Source of the DNA: Agromyces sp. SYSU T00194 | Lineage (GTDB): Bacteria; Actinomycetota; Actinomycetes; Actinomycetales; Microbacteriaceae | Assembly (NCBI RefSeq): GCF_040496035.1 | Contig: NZ_JBEPJZ010000001.1 | Coordinates: forward strand, 1,984,001-2,048,000 | Reading direction: 5' to 3' | Length of the DNA stretch: 64,000 nucleotides | Shown here: one piece after another, positions 15,790-24,989 of the stretch | Numbering within the stretch: position 1 is the first letter of the stretch | Layout: every line of letters begins with the position of its first letter | Notes under the pieces: generated by a model | What the model was told of the DNA's origin: nothing | Seen by the model: the letters and a program-made list of their open reading frames with translations, nothing else | The model's database searches: none | Made by a program: the position numbers and the translations under genes

Positions 15790-15984
15790 ATGAGCAGAAC
15801 CGTCTGGACCGTCCTCGGCGTCATCGCCGCCATCGTCATCGCCTGGGTGCTGGTGGACGTGGTGTTCAGCGTGCTGTGGTTCCTCGTGAAGCTCGTGATC
15901 GTCGCGGTCGTGGCCGTGGTGGTCTTCTTCCTGCTGCGCTCGTGGGCGCGCAAGGGGAGCGACCGCCGCGCCGTCGAGGACTGA
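15790..15984 (+). CDS. Small membrane protein
   Basis: 64 residues with one long or two closely spaced hydrophobic helices (residues 6-49), then a charged tail (RSWARKGSDRRAVED). No family recognised. ATG 15790 lies six bases after TAGGGT (15778-15783), a leaderless-type promoter, though GAGGG also sits between them. The charge pattern suggests a cytoplasmic C-terminus. Confidence 0.65.
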   Translation: MSRTVWTVLGVIAAIVIAWVLVDVVFSVLWFLVKLVIVAVVAVVVFFLLRSWARKGSDRRAVED

Positions 15985-16021
15985 CCCTCGCGGCCCGTCC
16001 GCGGGGATCGCCCAGGGCCGG

Positions 16022-16309
16022 TCAGGCGTCGATGCGCAGCCGCACCGCGACGACGTCGTCGATGTCGAGGCGCTCGGCCTCCTGCACCCACTTCTTGATC
16101 GGCACGATGTAGCCGCCATCCTTCGGCCAGAGCGCGGTGGCCCACTCGCTGGCGCCGACCCGCACCGTCGCCGGGATCATGCCCCAGCCGTACGTGACCG
16201 CCGGCGCGACCTCGCGGATCGCCTCGGCCTCGTCGCGCGGCACCGTCACGAAGTGGAACGGCGCGGGTCCGCGCCAGTACCAGAGGTCGCCCCGGAACGA
16301 GAGGTCCAT
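16022..16309 (-). CDS. DUF1905 domain protein
   Basis: 95 residues, matching DUF1905 over its whole length: start LSFRGDLWYWRGPAPFHFV, then GWGMIPATVRVG and a terminal KKWVQEAERLDIDDVVAVRL. The domain is a small beta-barrel often fused to YdeI-like helices; function unknown. Upstream of ATG 16309 is TACGCT at seven bases, a leaderless layout. It is followed on the same strand by no further gene; its 3' neighbour is convergent. Confidence 0.82.
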   Translation of the reverse strand: MDLSFRGDLWYWRGPAPFHFVTVPRDEAEAIREVAPAVTYGWGMIPATVRVGASEWATALWPKDGGYIVPIKKWVQEAERLDIDDVVAVRLRIDA

Positions 16310-16323
16310 GCGGCCCAGCGTAG

Positions 16324-17073
16324 TCAGGGGCGGGCGGATGCCTCCGAGCCGTCGAGCACCCGCCGGGCGAGCAGCGTCGACCCGGCGACCGCCGCCGGCA
16401 TCGTCAGCACCGCGCCGCCCGGCAGCAGGAACAGCAGCTGCGTGGCCACGCCGAAGCCGAGCATGCGGGCGCCGTGGCCGCGGAGCATCCGTCGCCGCTC
16501 GGCGGCCCGGAGGCCCCGGGCGTCGAAGGCCCGTCCGGTGAGCTCGCGCGCGAGCAGCCGGCCCGACAGCACGACGCCGAGCACGGCCGCCGTCACCGAG
16601 CCGACCACGGGCACGAACCCGATGAGCAGCACGAGACCCGCGTTGAGCACGCCGAACCCCACGAGCGCCGCGCCCGTCGCAGCGGCGCGCCAGAACCCCG
16701 GCCCCTCCTCGGGCACCGCGCCGCCCTCCTCCGTCTCGACCGCGCGCCAGATGCGCTCGTAGAACGGATCGCCCACCGTGAGCGTGAGCGCCGTGAACGT
16801 CACGGCGGCGAGCAGGATCGTCGCGCCGAACAGTGCCGCGCCCACGGCGACGCGCAGCGCGATCGCCCAGCCGGCGTCCCACGCGTCGGCGAACGGGGTG
16901 ATCCAGGTCACGAGGTCGCCGACCGTCGCGCCGAGGGCGACGAGGGCCGCGAGCACCACGAGCGCGACGATCGCCGCGGGCACGAGGCCGAGCGCCATCG
17001 CCCCGGGGCGCCTCCGCCAGAACGCGAAGCCGCGCAGCAGGTCGCCCGCCCCGGCGAGCAGGTCGCCGATCAC
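16324..17073 (-). CDS. EI24/CysZ-family membrane protein
   Basis: 249 residues with about five hydrophobic helices. The pattern ALTLTVGDPFYERIW followed by long helices and GVLNAGLVLLIGFVPVVGSV matches the EI24 (CysZ-like) family; E. coli CysZ is a sulfate importer, but actinobacterial members are uncharacterised. GTG 17073 overlaps the stop of the upstream gene (GTGA), so the two are translationally coupled. Its 3' end lies 15 bp from the DUF1905 start region. Confidence 0.8.
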   Translation of the reverse strand: MIGDLLAGAGDLLRGFAFWRRRPGAMALGLVPAAIVALVVLAALVALGATVGDLVTWITPFADAWDAGWAIALRVAVGAALFGATILLAAVTFTALTLTVGDPFYERIWRAVETEEGGAVPEEGPGFWRAAATGAALVGFGVLNAGLVLLIGFVPVVGSVTAAVLGVVLSGRLLARELTGRAFDARGLRAAERRRMLRGHGARMLGFGVATQLLFLLPGGAVLTMPAAVAGSTLLARRVLDGSEASARP

Positions 17074-17975
17074 GCCGCGGCCGGCTCGTCGAACGCGGCG
17101 GCGAGGATGCGGGCGCGCAGCGCGTTCGACCGCTCGGCGAAGCCGCGCTGGCGCCGCACGTACTCGGCCTTGCCCTCGGGCGTCTCGATCGCGACCGGCT
17201 CGGCGCCCCACGCGCGCATGTCGTACGGCGAGGCCTGCATGTCGAGCAGGCGGATGTCGCGGGCCAGCTCGAACGCGTCGAGCAGCAGCTCGCCCGGCAC
17301 GAGCGGGCCGAGCTTCATCGCCCACTTGTAGACGTCCATGCCGGCGTGCAGGCAGCCCGGCTGCTCGAGGGCGGGCTGCGTGTCGCGCGTCGGCGCGAAG
17401 CGGTTGCGCGGCACGGCCTCGTCGGTGAAGAACCGGAACGCGTCGATGTGCGTGCAGCGCAGCTCGTGCGCCTCGACGACCGCGTCGGTGCCGCGCTGCC
17501 CGAGCCGCAGCGGCACGTCGTGGCGGTGCGCGTCCTGCCGGTAGACCATCGCCCACTCGTGCAGGCCGAAGCAGCCGAACGACCCCGGACGGGATGCGGT
17601 GAGGCGCAGCATCCGCTCGACCGTGCCGACGAGGCCGGCCTTCTCGCGCGCCATCGCCGCGTGGTCGACGACGAGCGACCCGGGCGTCGCGCCGGGCGCG
17701 TACCAGCGCCAGTCGGTGCGCGGGGTGTCCGCGGCATCCGCCAGCTCGACGCCGCGGCCCGGGTGCCAACGGCGCAGCACGCGCGGCGAGTACGAGTAGT
17801 AGGTGAACAGGAAGTCGTCGATCGGATGCGACTCGCCGCGCTCGACCCGGGCACGCCGGTCGGCGGTGAGCGCGTCGGCGCGCGCCGCGTGGGCCTGCTC
17901 GCGGGCGCGCCAGTCGACGGCGTCGAGCCGCGCGGGGGCGGCGGCGCGCGTCGGGGCGATCGCGGTCGTGCTCAC
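17070..17975 (-). CDS. Actinobacterial protein usually annotated 3-methyladenine DNA glycosylase
   Basis: 301 residues. Blocks such as HPIDDFLFTYYSYSP, RRWHPGRG and GCFGLHEWAMVYR are typical of an actinobacterial family carrying the name 3-methyladenine DNA glycosylase. I see no helix-hairpin-helix/Gly-Asp glycosylase core, so the activity is annotation by tradition. The conserved His, Cys and Trp residues suggest an enzyme. GTG 17975 is the likely start; no strong ribosome site is visible. It sits divergently from DNA ligase LigB, which is weak support for a DNA-repair role. Confidence 0.6.
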   Translation of the reverse strand: MSTTAIAPTRAAAPARLDAVDWRAREQAHAARADALTADRRARVERGESHPIDDFLFTYYSYSPRVLRRWHPGRGVELADAADTPRTDWRWYAPGATPGSLVVDHAAMAREKAGLVGTVERMLRLTASRPGSFGCFGLHEWAMVYRQDAHRHDVPLRLGQRGTDAVVEAHELRCTHIDAFRFFTDEAVPRNRFAPTRDTQPALEQPGCLHAGMDVYKWAMKLGPLVPGELLLDAFELARDIRLLDMQASPYDMRAWGAEPVAIETPEGKAEYVRRQRGFAERSNALRARILAAAFDEPAAA

Positions 17976-18025
17976 CCGACGAGGATAGGCCGCGCGGCCG
18001 TACATCGCCCGGTCCGGGTGGTGCT

Positions 18026-18203
18026 GCCCCTTTTCAGGAGCGGCTGGAAGGATCGCGGTCGCATGTTGCGCGGGGCCGCATTCCGGCACGCGGATGCTGC
18101 GCGACGGTGTGCAGCGGCGCCGGATCGCTGCGCCGCCCATTCGGGGCTCCTGAAAAGGGCCGGATCGCTGCGCCGCCCACTCGGGGCTCCTGAAGACGGC
18201 CCC
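18026..18203. repeat. Inverted-repeat element with duplicated right arm (copy 4)
   Basis: Left arm GCCCCTTTTCAGGAGC (18026-18041) pairs with GCTCCTGAAAAGGGC (18146-18160), with one extra C on the left. A block of about 36 bp that includes the right arm is repeated with two differences at 18120-18155 and 18160-18195 (period 40); the second copy ends GCTCCTGAAGACGGCCCC. The interior contains ATGTTGCGCGGGG. It fills most of the 296-bp divergent gap before ligB. Confidence 0.85.
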
Positions 18204-18271
18204 TCCTGCAGCGGGGTGTGAACGGTGCGCGCCGCCGTGGCGGCGTCGGCGGCCGGTGGCAGACTGGCCGC

Positions 18272-19795
18272 GTGCTGCTCGAGGAGCTCGTCACCACGGC
18301 CGCGACCGTCGCCGCGACCCGGTCGCGGCTGGCCAAGGTCGACGCGCTCGCCGACCTGCTCGGCCGGCTCGCACCCGACGAGGTCGCGCCCGCGATCGGC
18401 CTCCTGCTCGGGGCCCCGCGCCAGGGCCGGCTCGGCGTGGGCTGGCGCGGGTTCAGCGCGCAGCACGTCGCCCCGGCCGCCGCCGCGACCCTCACGGTCG
18501 CCGACGTCGACGCGCGGCTCGACCGCCTCGCCGCGGTCGCGGGTTCGGGCTCGGGCGCCGCGCGGGCCGCCGAGCTCGGCGACCTGCTCGCCCACGCGAC
18601 CGCGGCCGAGCAGGACTTCCTCGGCCGCGCGCTCCTCGGCGAGATCCGCACGGGTGCCCTCGCCGGCGTCGTGACCGACGCGATCGCGCGGGCGGCCGAC
18701 CTCCCCGGCGACCTCGTGCGCCGCGCCGCGATGCTGTCGGGCGACCTCGGCGGGACCGCGCGTCTCGCGCTCGCGGGCGAGCCGGGCGCGGTCGCCGCCG
18801 TCGGGCTCGAGGTCGGCCGCCCGGTGCAGCCCATGCTGGCGGCCACCGCGGCATCCGTCGCCGAGGCGGTCGGGACGCTCGGCGAGGCATCCGTCGAGTA
18901 CAAGCTGGACGGCGCGCGCATCCAGGTGCACCGCGCCGGCGACGACGTGCGCATCTTCACCCGCACCCTCGCCGACATCACGCACCGGGTGCCCGAGGTC
19001 GTCGAGGTGGTGCGGCGGATGCCGGTGCGCGACGTGATCCTCGACGGCGAGACGCTCGCCCTCTCCGACGACGGCCGGCCGCGCCCGTTCCAGGAGACGA
19101 TGTCGCGGTTCGGCGCCGAGGGCGCGCGCGACGCGATGCTGCATCCGTGGTTCTTCGACGTGCTGCACGTCGACGGGCGCGACCTGCTCGACGAGCCGCT
19201 GTCGGTGCGCCTCGCCGAGCTCGCCCGCATCACCGGCCCGCACCGCATGCCGGGCGAGGTCACGGCCGACCCGATCGCGGCCGAGCAGGTCTCGCGCGAC
19301 GCGCTCGCCGCGGGGCACGAGGGCGTCGTCGTCAAGGCGATCGACTCGGCGTACGCCGCGGGCCGGCGGGGGTCGAGCTGGATCAAGGTGAAGCCCGTGC
19401 ACACGTACGACCTGGTGGTGCTGGGCTGCGAGTGGGGGTCGGGCCGGCGCGAGGGCTGGCTGTCGAACCTGCACCTCGGCGCGCGCGACCCCGAGGGCGA
19501 GTTCGGCGAACCGGGCGGGTTCGTGATGGTGGGCAAGACGTTCAAGGGCCTCACCGACGAGCTGCTGCGCTGGCAGACCGAACGGTTCCCCGAGATCGAG
19601 GTGCGGCGCACGGCGCGCACCGTGTTCGTCGAGCCGGTCACGGTGGTCGAGATCGCGATCGACGGGGTGCAGCGGTCGAGCCGGTACCCGGGCGGGGTCG
19701 CGCTGCGGTTCGCGCGCGTGAAGCGCTACCGCGACGACAAGGCGGCCGACGAGGCGGACACGATCCAGGCGCTGCGCGGGCTGCTGCGGGGCTGA
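18272..19795 (+). CDS. ligB: ATP-dependent DNA ligase LigB
   Basis: 507 residues. The adenylation motif I is EYKLDGARIQVH with the AMP-accepting Lys; further nucleotidyltransferase motifs include DVILDGETLAL, GHEGVVVKAID and SSWIKVKPVHTYDLV. The order (N-terminal helical domain, adenylation domain, OB fold) and the VAATRSRLAKVDALADLL start match mycobacterial LigB, an ATP-dependent nick-sealing enzyme that supplements the essential NAD-dependent LigA. GTG 18272 agrees with the LigB N-terminus; longer starts add an unrelated Gly/Arg tail. It likely acts in repair. Confidence 0.92.
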   Translation: MLLEELVTTAATVAATRSRLAKVDALADLLGRLAPDEVAPAIGLLLGAPRQGRLGVGWRGFSAQHVAPAAAATLTVADVDARLDRLAAVAGSGSGAARAAELGDLLAHATAAEQDFLGRALLGEIRTGALAGVVTDAIARAADLPGDLVRRAAMLSGDLGGTARLALAGEPGAVAAVGLEVGRPVQPMLAATAASVAEAVGTLGEASVEYKLDGARIQVHRAGDDVRIFTRTLADITHRVPEVVEVVRRMPVRDVILDGETLALSDDGRPRPFQETMSRFGAEGARDAMLHPWFFDVLHVDGRDLLDEPLSVRLAELARITGPHRMPGEVTADPIAAEQVSRDALAAGHEGVVVKAIDSAYAAGRRGSSWIKVKPVHTYDLVVLGCEWGSGRREGWLSNLHLGARDPEGEFGEPGGFVMVGKTFKGLTDELLRWQTERFPEIEVRRTARTVFVEPVTVVEIAIDGVQRSSRYPGGVALRFARVKRYRDDKAADEADTIQALRGLLRG

Positions 19796-19832
19796 CGCGG
19801 CCCGCGGCATCCGCTCGCCCGTTTCTCCTGAC

Positions 19833-19963
19833 GTTTCTCAGGAAGTGTCGAACAACCTATCTCGAATCCGTGCGTGCGCCGGCTGCGCGTGCCGGATTGC
19901 GGCGTCTGACCGCACCCGCTCGCCGCAATCGTGCGCGACCGATTCCGCACTCCTGAAAAGCGC
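19833..19963. repeat. Degenerate inverted-repeat element (copy 5)
   Basis: Left end GTTTCTCAGGA (19833-19843) and right end TCCTGAAAAGCGC (19951-19963) pair imperfectly. Inside, GATTGCGGCG (19895-19904) and CGCCGCAATC (19921-19930) form a perfect ten-bp stem. It lies between convergent ligB and the LacI gene and could also serve as a terminator. Confidence 0.65.
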
Positions 19964-20145
19964 CCGCACCACGCGCAACGATCTGCTCACGGAGGCCGAT
20001 GCGGTGTGGAGCATCCGGAAGCGGAGGAGTAGCGTCGGGCGCGCGAGCACCATGTGGATTCGTCGAGGGAGATGATCGCATGCGCCTGGGGGTGGCGCGG
20101 CATGGGGGGAGCGATTCGGCCCGGCGGTCGAGCGCGCCCGCGGGC
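19964..20145. other. Gene-free stretch before the LacI gene's 3' end
   Basis: With copy 5 this forms a 350-bp region between convergent genes. Apart from the repeat I see no convincing gene, promoter or hairpin in it. Confidence 0.5.
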
Positions 20146-21168
20146 TCAGCGTCGGCGCGGCGGGTCGGTCGAGCGGCGCACGACGAGCTCGGGCTGGAAC
20201 ACGGTCTGGCGGGGGATGCTGTCAGGGTCGTTGGCCTCCTCGAGCAGCGTGCGCAGCGCCGTGCGCCCGATCATGCCGCTCGGCTGGCGCATCGACGAGA
20301 GCGGGACGGCCGCGGCACCCGCGAACGCGATGTCGTCGAACCCGATGATCGCGATCTCCTCGGGCACGAGGACGCGACCCTCGACGACGAGCGCCTGCAG
20401 CAGGCCGAGCGCGATGAGGTCGTTCGCGGCGAACAGCGCGTCGGGCCGCTTCCCGCGGGGCCGCTCGATGATGCGGGCGCCCGCCGCGGCGCCCTCCGCG
20501 ACGGTCAGCTCGGTCGTCGCGACCACCTCGAGCTCGACCGGGACGACGGCGTTCTCGGCCGCCGCGCGCGCACCGGCGAGGCGATCGGCGACCTGGTGGA
20601 TGTCGAACGGCCCGCCGACGTACGCGATGTGCCGTCGGCCCGTCTCGATGAGGTGCTCGACGGCCATGCGGCCGCCCGCCACGCTGTCGACCGAGACCGA
20701 GCTGAAGCGCCCGTCGCCGCTGAAGCGATCGACGAGCACGGCCGGGATGCCGCGCTGGCGCAGACGCTCGAGGCGCGTGTGCACGTCGTCGTACGGCGAG
20801 ATCAGCACGCCGCGCACCTGCTGCTCCTCGAACAGGTCGAGGTAGAGCCGCTCGCGCGCGATGTCCTGGTCGGTGTTGCCGTAGAGGATCGCGATGTTGT
20901 GCTTGGACGCCTCGTCCTCCGCGCCGCGGACGACGTCGTTGAAGAACGGGTTCTGGCCGTCGAGCACGACGAAGCCGACCGTCGTGCTCGTGCCCGCGCG
21001 CAGCTTTCGGGCGGCGTCGTTGCGCACGTACCCGAGCTCCTCGATGGCGCGATGCACGCGCGCGATGGACTCGGCGGACACCTCGCCGGGGCGGTTCAGC
21101 ACGTTGGAGACCGTGCCGACCGAGACTCCTGCGTGCTGAGCAACGTCCCTGATGCTCGCGCCTGCCAT
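20146..21168 (-). CDS. LacI-family repressor of the adjacent sugar importer
   Basis: 340 residues. The LacI helix-turn-helix and hinge are clear: SIRDVAQHAGVSVGTVSNVL, NRPGEVSAE and a hinge ending AARKLRAG. A periplasmic-binding-protein-like effector domain follows. ATG 21168 has GAGGAAC upstream. It is divergent from the ABC operon at 21324; a perfect palindrome typical of this family (CCTGAATCGATTCAGG) lies just before that operon. The role is therefore repression of the transporter until its sugar, probably rhamnose, is present. Confidence 0.93.
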   Translation of the reverse strand: MAGASIRDVAQHAGVSVGTVSNVLNRPGEVSAESIARVHRAIEELGYVRNDAARKLRAGTSTTVGFVVLDGQNPFFNDVVRGAEDEASKHNIAILYGNTDQDIARERLYLDLFEEQQVRGVLISPYDDVHTRLERLRQRGIPAVLVDRFSGDGRFSSVSVDSVAGGRMAVEHLIETGRRHIAYVGGPFDIHQVADRLAGARAAAENAVVPVELEVVATTELTVAEGAAAGARIIERPRGKRPDALFAANDLIALGLLQALVVEGRVLVPEEIAIIGFDDIAFAGAAAVPLSSMRQPSGMIGRTALRTLLEEANDPDSIPRQTVFQPELVVRRSTDPPRRR

Positions 21169-21219
21169 AGCGGTTCCTCGTCGTCGATGAGCTGCGTCGG
21201 ATTCCGGGGCGGAGGTGAC

Positions 21220-21248
21220 TTGACCTCCGCACCCGCCGTCCATAGAGT
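21220..21248 (+). promoter_or_regulatory. Promoter of the rhamnose-type ABC operon
   Basis: TTGACC at 21220-21225, a 17-base spacer and TAGAGT at 21243-21248 form a near-consensus housekeeping promoter. Transcription would start around 21255, just upstream of the operator. Confidence 0.7.
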
Positions 21249-21262
21249 AGCCCTGAACTTGA

Positions 21263-21278
21263 CCTGAATCGATTCAGG
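21263..21278. promoter_or_regulatory. LacI-type operator
   Basis: CCTGAATCGATTCAGG is a perfect 16-bp palindrome with the central CG typical of LacI-family sites (TGAAnCGnTTCA). It lies at about +8 to +24 relative to the predicted start, so a bound repressor would block elongation or initiation. Confidence 0.85.
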
Positions 21279-21323
21279 AGCGTTTCAACCCGTACACAGC
21301 AACCACCTCGACGAGGAGGAGCA

Positions 21324-22850
21324 ATGGTGCAGACGAGCACCCCGACCAGCGCGGCACCCCCAGCGCTGGAGCTCTCGCGAGTCGTGAAGTCCTTCGGAGC
21401 AGTCGTCGCACTGAGCTCCGGCAGCCTCACGCTCGAGCAAGGATCCATCCACGCGCTGATCGGCGAGAACGGCGCGGGCAAGTCGACGCTCGTGAAGATC
21501 GTCGCCGGGCTCTACCGGCGCGACTCCGGCGAGTTCCGCCTCCGCGGCGACGACGTCGACTTCTCGAACACGGCGCAGTCCAAGGCCGCGGGCATCGCCG
21601 TCATCTACCAGGAGCCGACGCTGTTCCCCGACCTGTCGGTCACCGAGAACATCTTCATGGGCCGCCAGCCCACCAACCGCGTCGGCCGCATCGACCGCAG
21701 GGCCATGCGCGCCGAGGCCGTCGAGATCTTCGAGCGGCTGGGCGTGCGCCTCGACCCCGACCGCCTCACCGAGGGCCTGTCGATCGCCGACCAGCAGATC
21801 ATCGAGATCGCGAAGGCGATCTCGCTCGACGCGCGCGTGCTGATCATGGACGAGCCGACCGCCGCGCTCTCGGGCGTCGAGGTCGAGCGGCTGTTCGCCG
21901 TCGCGCGGAGCCTCCGCGACGAGGGCCGGGCCCTGCTGTTCATCTCGCACCGCTTCGACGAGGTGTTCGACCTGTGCGACACCGTCACCGTGATGCGCGA
22001 CGGCAAGTACATCGACACGATGCCCATCGCCGACACCTCGATCGACGAGCTCGTGCGCCTGATGGTCGGCCGCGACGTCACCGAGATGTTCCCGAAGCTG
22101 CCGGCCGAGATCGGCGACGACGTGCTCGTGGTGGAGGGGCTCACGAGCCCCGGTGTCTTCCACGACATCTCGTTCACCGTGAAGTCGGGCGAAATCGTCG
22201 GCCTCGCGGGCCTCGTCGGCGCGGGCCGCAGCGAGGTCGTGCGCGCGGTGTTCGGCGTCGACGGCTACGAGAGCGGCACGGTGACCGTCAACGGCACGCC
22301 GCTGCGCAAGGGCCGCCCGACCGCGTCGATGGCGCAGGGCATCGCCCTGGTGCCCGAGGACCGCCGCAAGCAGGGGCTCGTGCTCGACCAGAGCGTGACG
22401 CGCAACATCACGCTCGCGATCCGCAAGCGCCTCGCCAAGTGGGGCCTCATCTGGGGCGGCCTCGAGAACGCCTCGGCCGAGATCTGGGCGAGTCGGCTCG
22501 AGGTCAAGACCGCCGCGCTCGACGCGGAGACCGGCACCCTCTCGGGCGGCAACCAGCAGAAGGTCGTGCTCGGCAAGTGGCTCTCGACCGACCCGAAGGT
22601 GCTCATCGTCGACGAGCCCACCCGGGGCATCGACGTCGGCACCAAGGCCGAGGTGCACCGCCTCATCTCCACGCTCGCCCAGGAGGGCCTCGCGATCATC
22701 ATGATCTCGTCGGAGCTGCCCGAGGTGCTCGGCATGGCCGACCGCGTGCTCGTCATGCGCGAGGGCCGCCTCACCGGCGAGTTCGAGCGAGCGGATGCCA
22801 CGCCGGAGGCGGTCATGTACGCCGCGACCGCGGAAGGAGCGGCAGCCTGA
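21324..22850 (+). CDS. rhaT: Sugar ABC transporter ATP-binding protein, rhamnose type
   Basis: 508 residues with two fused nucleotide-binding domains, as in RbsA/RhaT/LsrA. First domain: Walker A GENGAGKST, degenerate signature (GLSIADQQ), Walker B VLIMDEPTAA. Second domain: GLVGAGRSE in place of a canonical Walker A, signature LSGGNQQK, Walker B VLIVDEPTRGID. This asymmetry is normal for the CUT2 class. AGGAGGAGCA before ATG 21324 is a strong ribosome site. It is first in a four-gene operon and powers uptake by the two permeases. Confidence 0.92.
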   Translation: MVQTSTPTSAAPPALELSRVVKSFGAVVALSSGSLTLEQGSIHALIGENGAGKSTLVKIVAGLYRRDSGEFRLRGDDVDFSNTAQSKAAGIAVIYQEPTLFPDLSVTENIFMGRQPTNRVGRIDRRAMRAEAVEIFERLGVRLDPDRLTEGLSIADQQIIEIAKAISLDARVLIMDEPTAALSGVEVERLFAVARSLRDEGRALLFISHRFDEVFDLCDTVTVMRDGKYIDTMPIADTSIDELVRLMVGRDVTEMFPKLPAEIGDDVLVVEGLTSPGVFHDISFTVKSGEIVGLAGLVGAGRSEVVRAVFGVDGYESGTVTVNGTPLRKGRPTASMAQGIALVPEDRRKQGLVLDQSVTRNITLAIRKRLAKWGLIWGGLENASAEIWASRLEVKTAALDAETGTLSGGNQQKVVLGKWLSTDPKVLIVDEPTRGIDVGTKAEVHRLISTLAQEGLAIIMISSELPEVLGMADRVLVMREGRLTGEFERADATPEAVMYAATAEGAAA

Positions 22851-23884
22851 TGACCGCAGTCGACACGAAGCCCCCCGCCGGCAACGCCTTCGCGCGCAGC
22901 GTCGGCCACGTGCTGAAGGCCCGCGAGACGGGCATCGCGATCGCGCTGATCGCGGTCATCGTGGTCGCCACGGTGAGCAACCCGAACTTCCTGTTCTCCT
23001 CCGACGGGTTCCGCGATCTGCTGCTCACGCCCTCGCTGCTCATGGTCGTGGCCGTGGGCCAGGCGATCGTCATCATCACGCGCAACGTCGACCTGTCGGT
23101 CGGCTCCGTGCTCGGCCTCACCGCGTACCTGACCGGGCGCCTGTTCATCGACATCCCGGGCATCCCGCCGGTGCTCGTGTTCGTCGCCGGCGTCGGCCTC
23201 GGCGCGCTGCTCGGCCTCATCAACGGTGCGCTCGTCGCGTTCGCGAAGGTGCCGGCGCTCGTGATCACGCTCGGAACGCTCTACATCTACCGCGGCATCA
23301 ACGTCGCGTGGACCGGCAGCGACCGCATCAACGCGTCCGACCTGCCGGCCGGCTTCCGAGACCTGGGCACGGGCGAGCTCCTCGGCATCCCGATCCTGAC
23401 GATCTTCGCCGTCATCGTGCTGGTCGTCGCCGCCTGGTACCTGCGCAACCTGCGCAGCGGTCGCGAACTGTACGCGATCGGCTCCGACCCCGCGGCCGCG
23501 CACCTGTACGGCCTGCGCGTGACCCGCCGCGTCATCGCCGCGTTCGTCGTGAGCGGTGCCCTCGCCGGCGTGGCCGGCGTGCTCTACGCCGCTCGCTACG
23601 GCACGGTCTCGTCGAGCGCCGGCCTCGGCCTCGAGCTCCAGGCCATCGGTGCCGCCGTCATCGGCGGCGTCGCGATCTCGGGCGGCGTCGGCACCGTCTG
23701 GGGCGCCGCGATCGGCGCCTACCTGCTGCTGACCATCAACCGCGCACTGCCCATCGTCGGCATCCAGGACTTCTGGCAGCGGGCCGTGGTCGGCGTGCTC
23801 ATCATCGGCGCGATCGTGCTCGATCGCGTGCTCGCGGTGCGCCAGCATCGACGACTCATCGCACAACGGGAGGAGCAGCCATGA
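22850..23884 (+). CDS. rhaP: Sugar ABC transporter permease 1
   Basis: 344 residues with about eight to ten membrane helices of the RbsC/LsrC family. NVDLSVGSVLGLTAYL and GALVAFAKVPALVITLGTL are the conserved permease blocks, and SGGVGTVWGAAIGA precedes the C-terminus. ATG 22850 overlaps the stop of the ATPase gene, with GGAAGGAG at 22832-22839, giving coupled translation. It pairs with the next permease as a heterodimer. Confidence 0.9.
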   Translation: MTAVDTKPPAGNAFARSVGHVLKARETGIAIALIAVIVVATVSNPNFLFSSDGFRDLLLTPSLLMVVAVGQAIVIITRNVDLSVGSVLGLTAYLTGRLFIDIPGIPPVLVFVAGVGLGALLGLINGALVAFAKVPALVITLGTLYIYRGINVAWTGSDRINASDLPAGFRDLGTGELLGIPILTIFAVIVLVVAAWYLRNLRSGRELYAIGSDPAAAHLYGLRVTRRVIAAFVVSGALAGVAGVLYAARYGTVSSSAGLGLELQAIGAAVIGGVAISGGVGTVWGAAIGAYLLLTINRALPIVGIQDFWQRAVVGVLIIGAIVLDRVLAVRQHRRLIAQREEQP

Positions 23885-24939
23885 CGTCCGCGATCGACAC
23901 CGAACACGGCCGACGCACCTACGCGGCCCACGCGCACCCGCTGTGGCGTCGCCTGCTCGTCACGCGCGAGTCGGCCATCATCGGCCTGCTCTTCCTCGTC
24001 GTCATCGTCGCCACCTTCGCGGTGCCGAACTTCGACAGCCCGCTGACGCTGACGTTCCTCATCCGCGAGATCGCACCGATCCTGCTGATCGCCCTGCCGA
24101 TGACGCTCATCATCATCACCGAGGAGATCGACCTCTCGGTGGCGAGCATCGTCGGGCTCACGAGCGTCATCACCGGGCTCGGCGTGCAGGCCGGCTGGCC
24201 GCTGCCGTTCGCGGCGGTCGTCGCGATCCTCGTCGGCACGGTCGCGGGTGCCATCAACGGCGCGCTCGTCACGTTCGTCGGGCTCCCCTCGCTCGCCGTC
24301 ACGATCGGCACGCTCGCGCTGTTCCGCGGCATCGCCGTGGGCCTGCTCGGCACCACCGCGATCAGCGACTTCCCCGAGTTCTGGACGGACCTCACCCGCA
24401 TGAACATCCCGGGCACGCCGATGCCGCTGATCATCGTGCCGTTCCTCGTGCTCGCGATCGTCTTCGGCGTCCTGCTGCACTTCACGCCGTTCGGGCGCTC
24501 GCTCTACGCGATCGGCCTGAACAAGGAGGCCGCCGCGTTCTCGGGCATCAACGTGGGGCTCACGAAGTTCTGGCTGTTCGTCATGAGCGGCGCGGTCTCG
24601 GGCTACGCCGGCGTGTACTTCACGCTGCTGTACAACAACGCCCGCGGCGACAACGCCACCGGCCTCGAGCTGCAGATCATCGCCGCGGTGCTCCTCGGCG
24701 GCGTGTCGATCTTCGGCGGTCGCGGTGCGCTGCCCGGCGTCATCGCGGGCGTGCTGCTCATCGGCACGCTCTCGAGCGCACTGCGCCTCGCCGGCGTCAC
24801 CAGCGACATCATCAACGTCATCACGGGCGTGCTCCTCGTGGCATCCGTGGTGTCGGCAAGCTTCCTCGCCTGGCTGCGCACCCAGCGCGTCGCGGCGATC
24901 GGAAGGAAGAAGGGCCGGGCTGAGGCATCCGGTGGCTGA
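23881..24939 (+). CDS. rhaQ: Sugar ABC transporter permease 2
   Basis: 352 residues, second CUT2-type permease. EEIDLSVASIVGLTSVI and GALVTFVGLPSLAVTIGTL match the same blocks as its partner, and LGGVSIFGGRGALPGVIAG is the conserved C-terminal loop. ATG 23881 overlaps the previous stop (ATGA), with GGGAGGAGCAG upstream. The two permeases are clearly paralogous but distinct, as in RhaP/RhaQ and LsrC/LsrD systems. Confidence 0.9.
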   Translation: MTSAIDTEHGRRTYAAHAHPLWRRLLVTRESAIIGLLFLVVIVATFAVPNFDSPLTLTFLIREIAPILLIALPMTLIIITEEIDLSVASIVGLTSVITGLGVQAGWPLPFAAVVAILVGTVAGAINGALVTFVGLPSLAVTIGTLALFRGIAVGLLGTTAISDFPEFWTDLTRMNIPGTPMPLIIVPFLVLAIVFGVLLHFTPFGRSLYAIGLNKEAAAFSGINVGLTKFWLFVMSGAVSGYAGVYFTLLYNNARGDNATGLELQIIAAVLLGGVSIFGGRGALPGVIAGVLLIGTLSSALRLAGVTSDIINVITGVLLVASVVSASFLAWLRTQRVAAIGRKKGRAEASGG

Positions 24940-24989
24940 CGGCCCCTTCGCATCACCGACCAGCAAGTAACGCACCAAGGAAGGAAACA

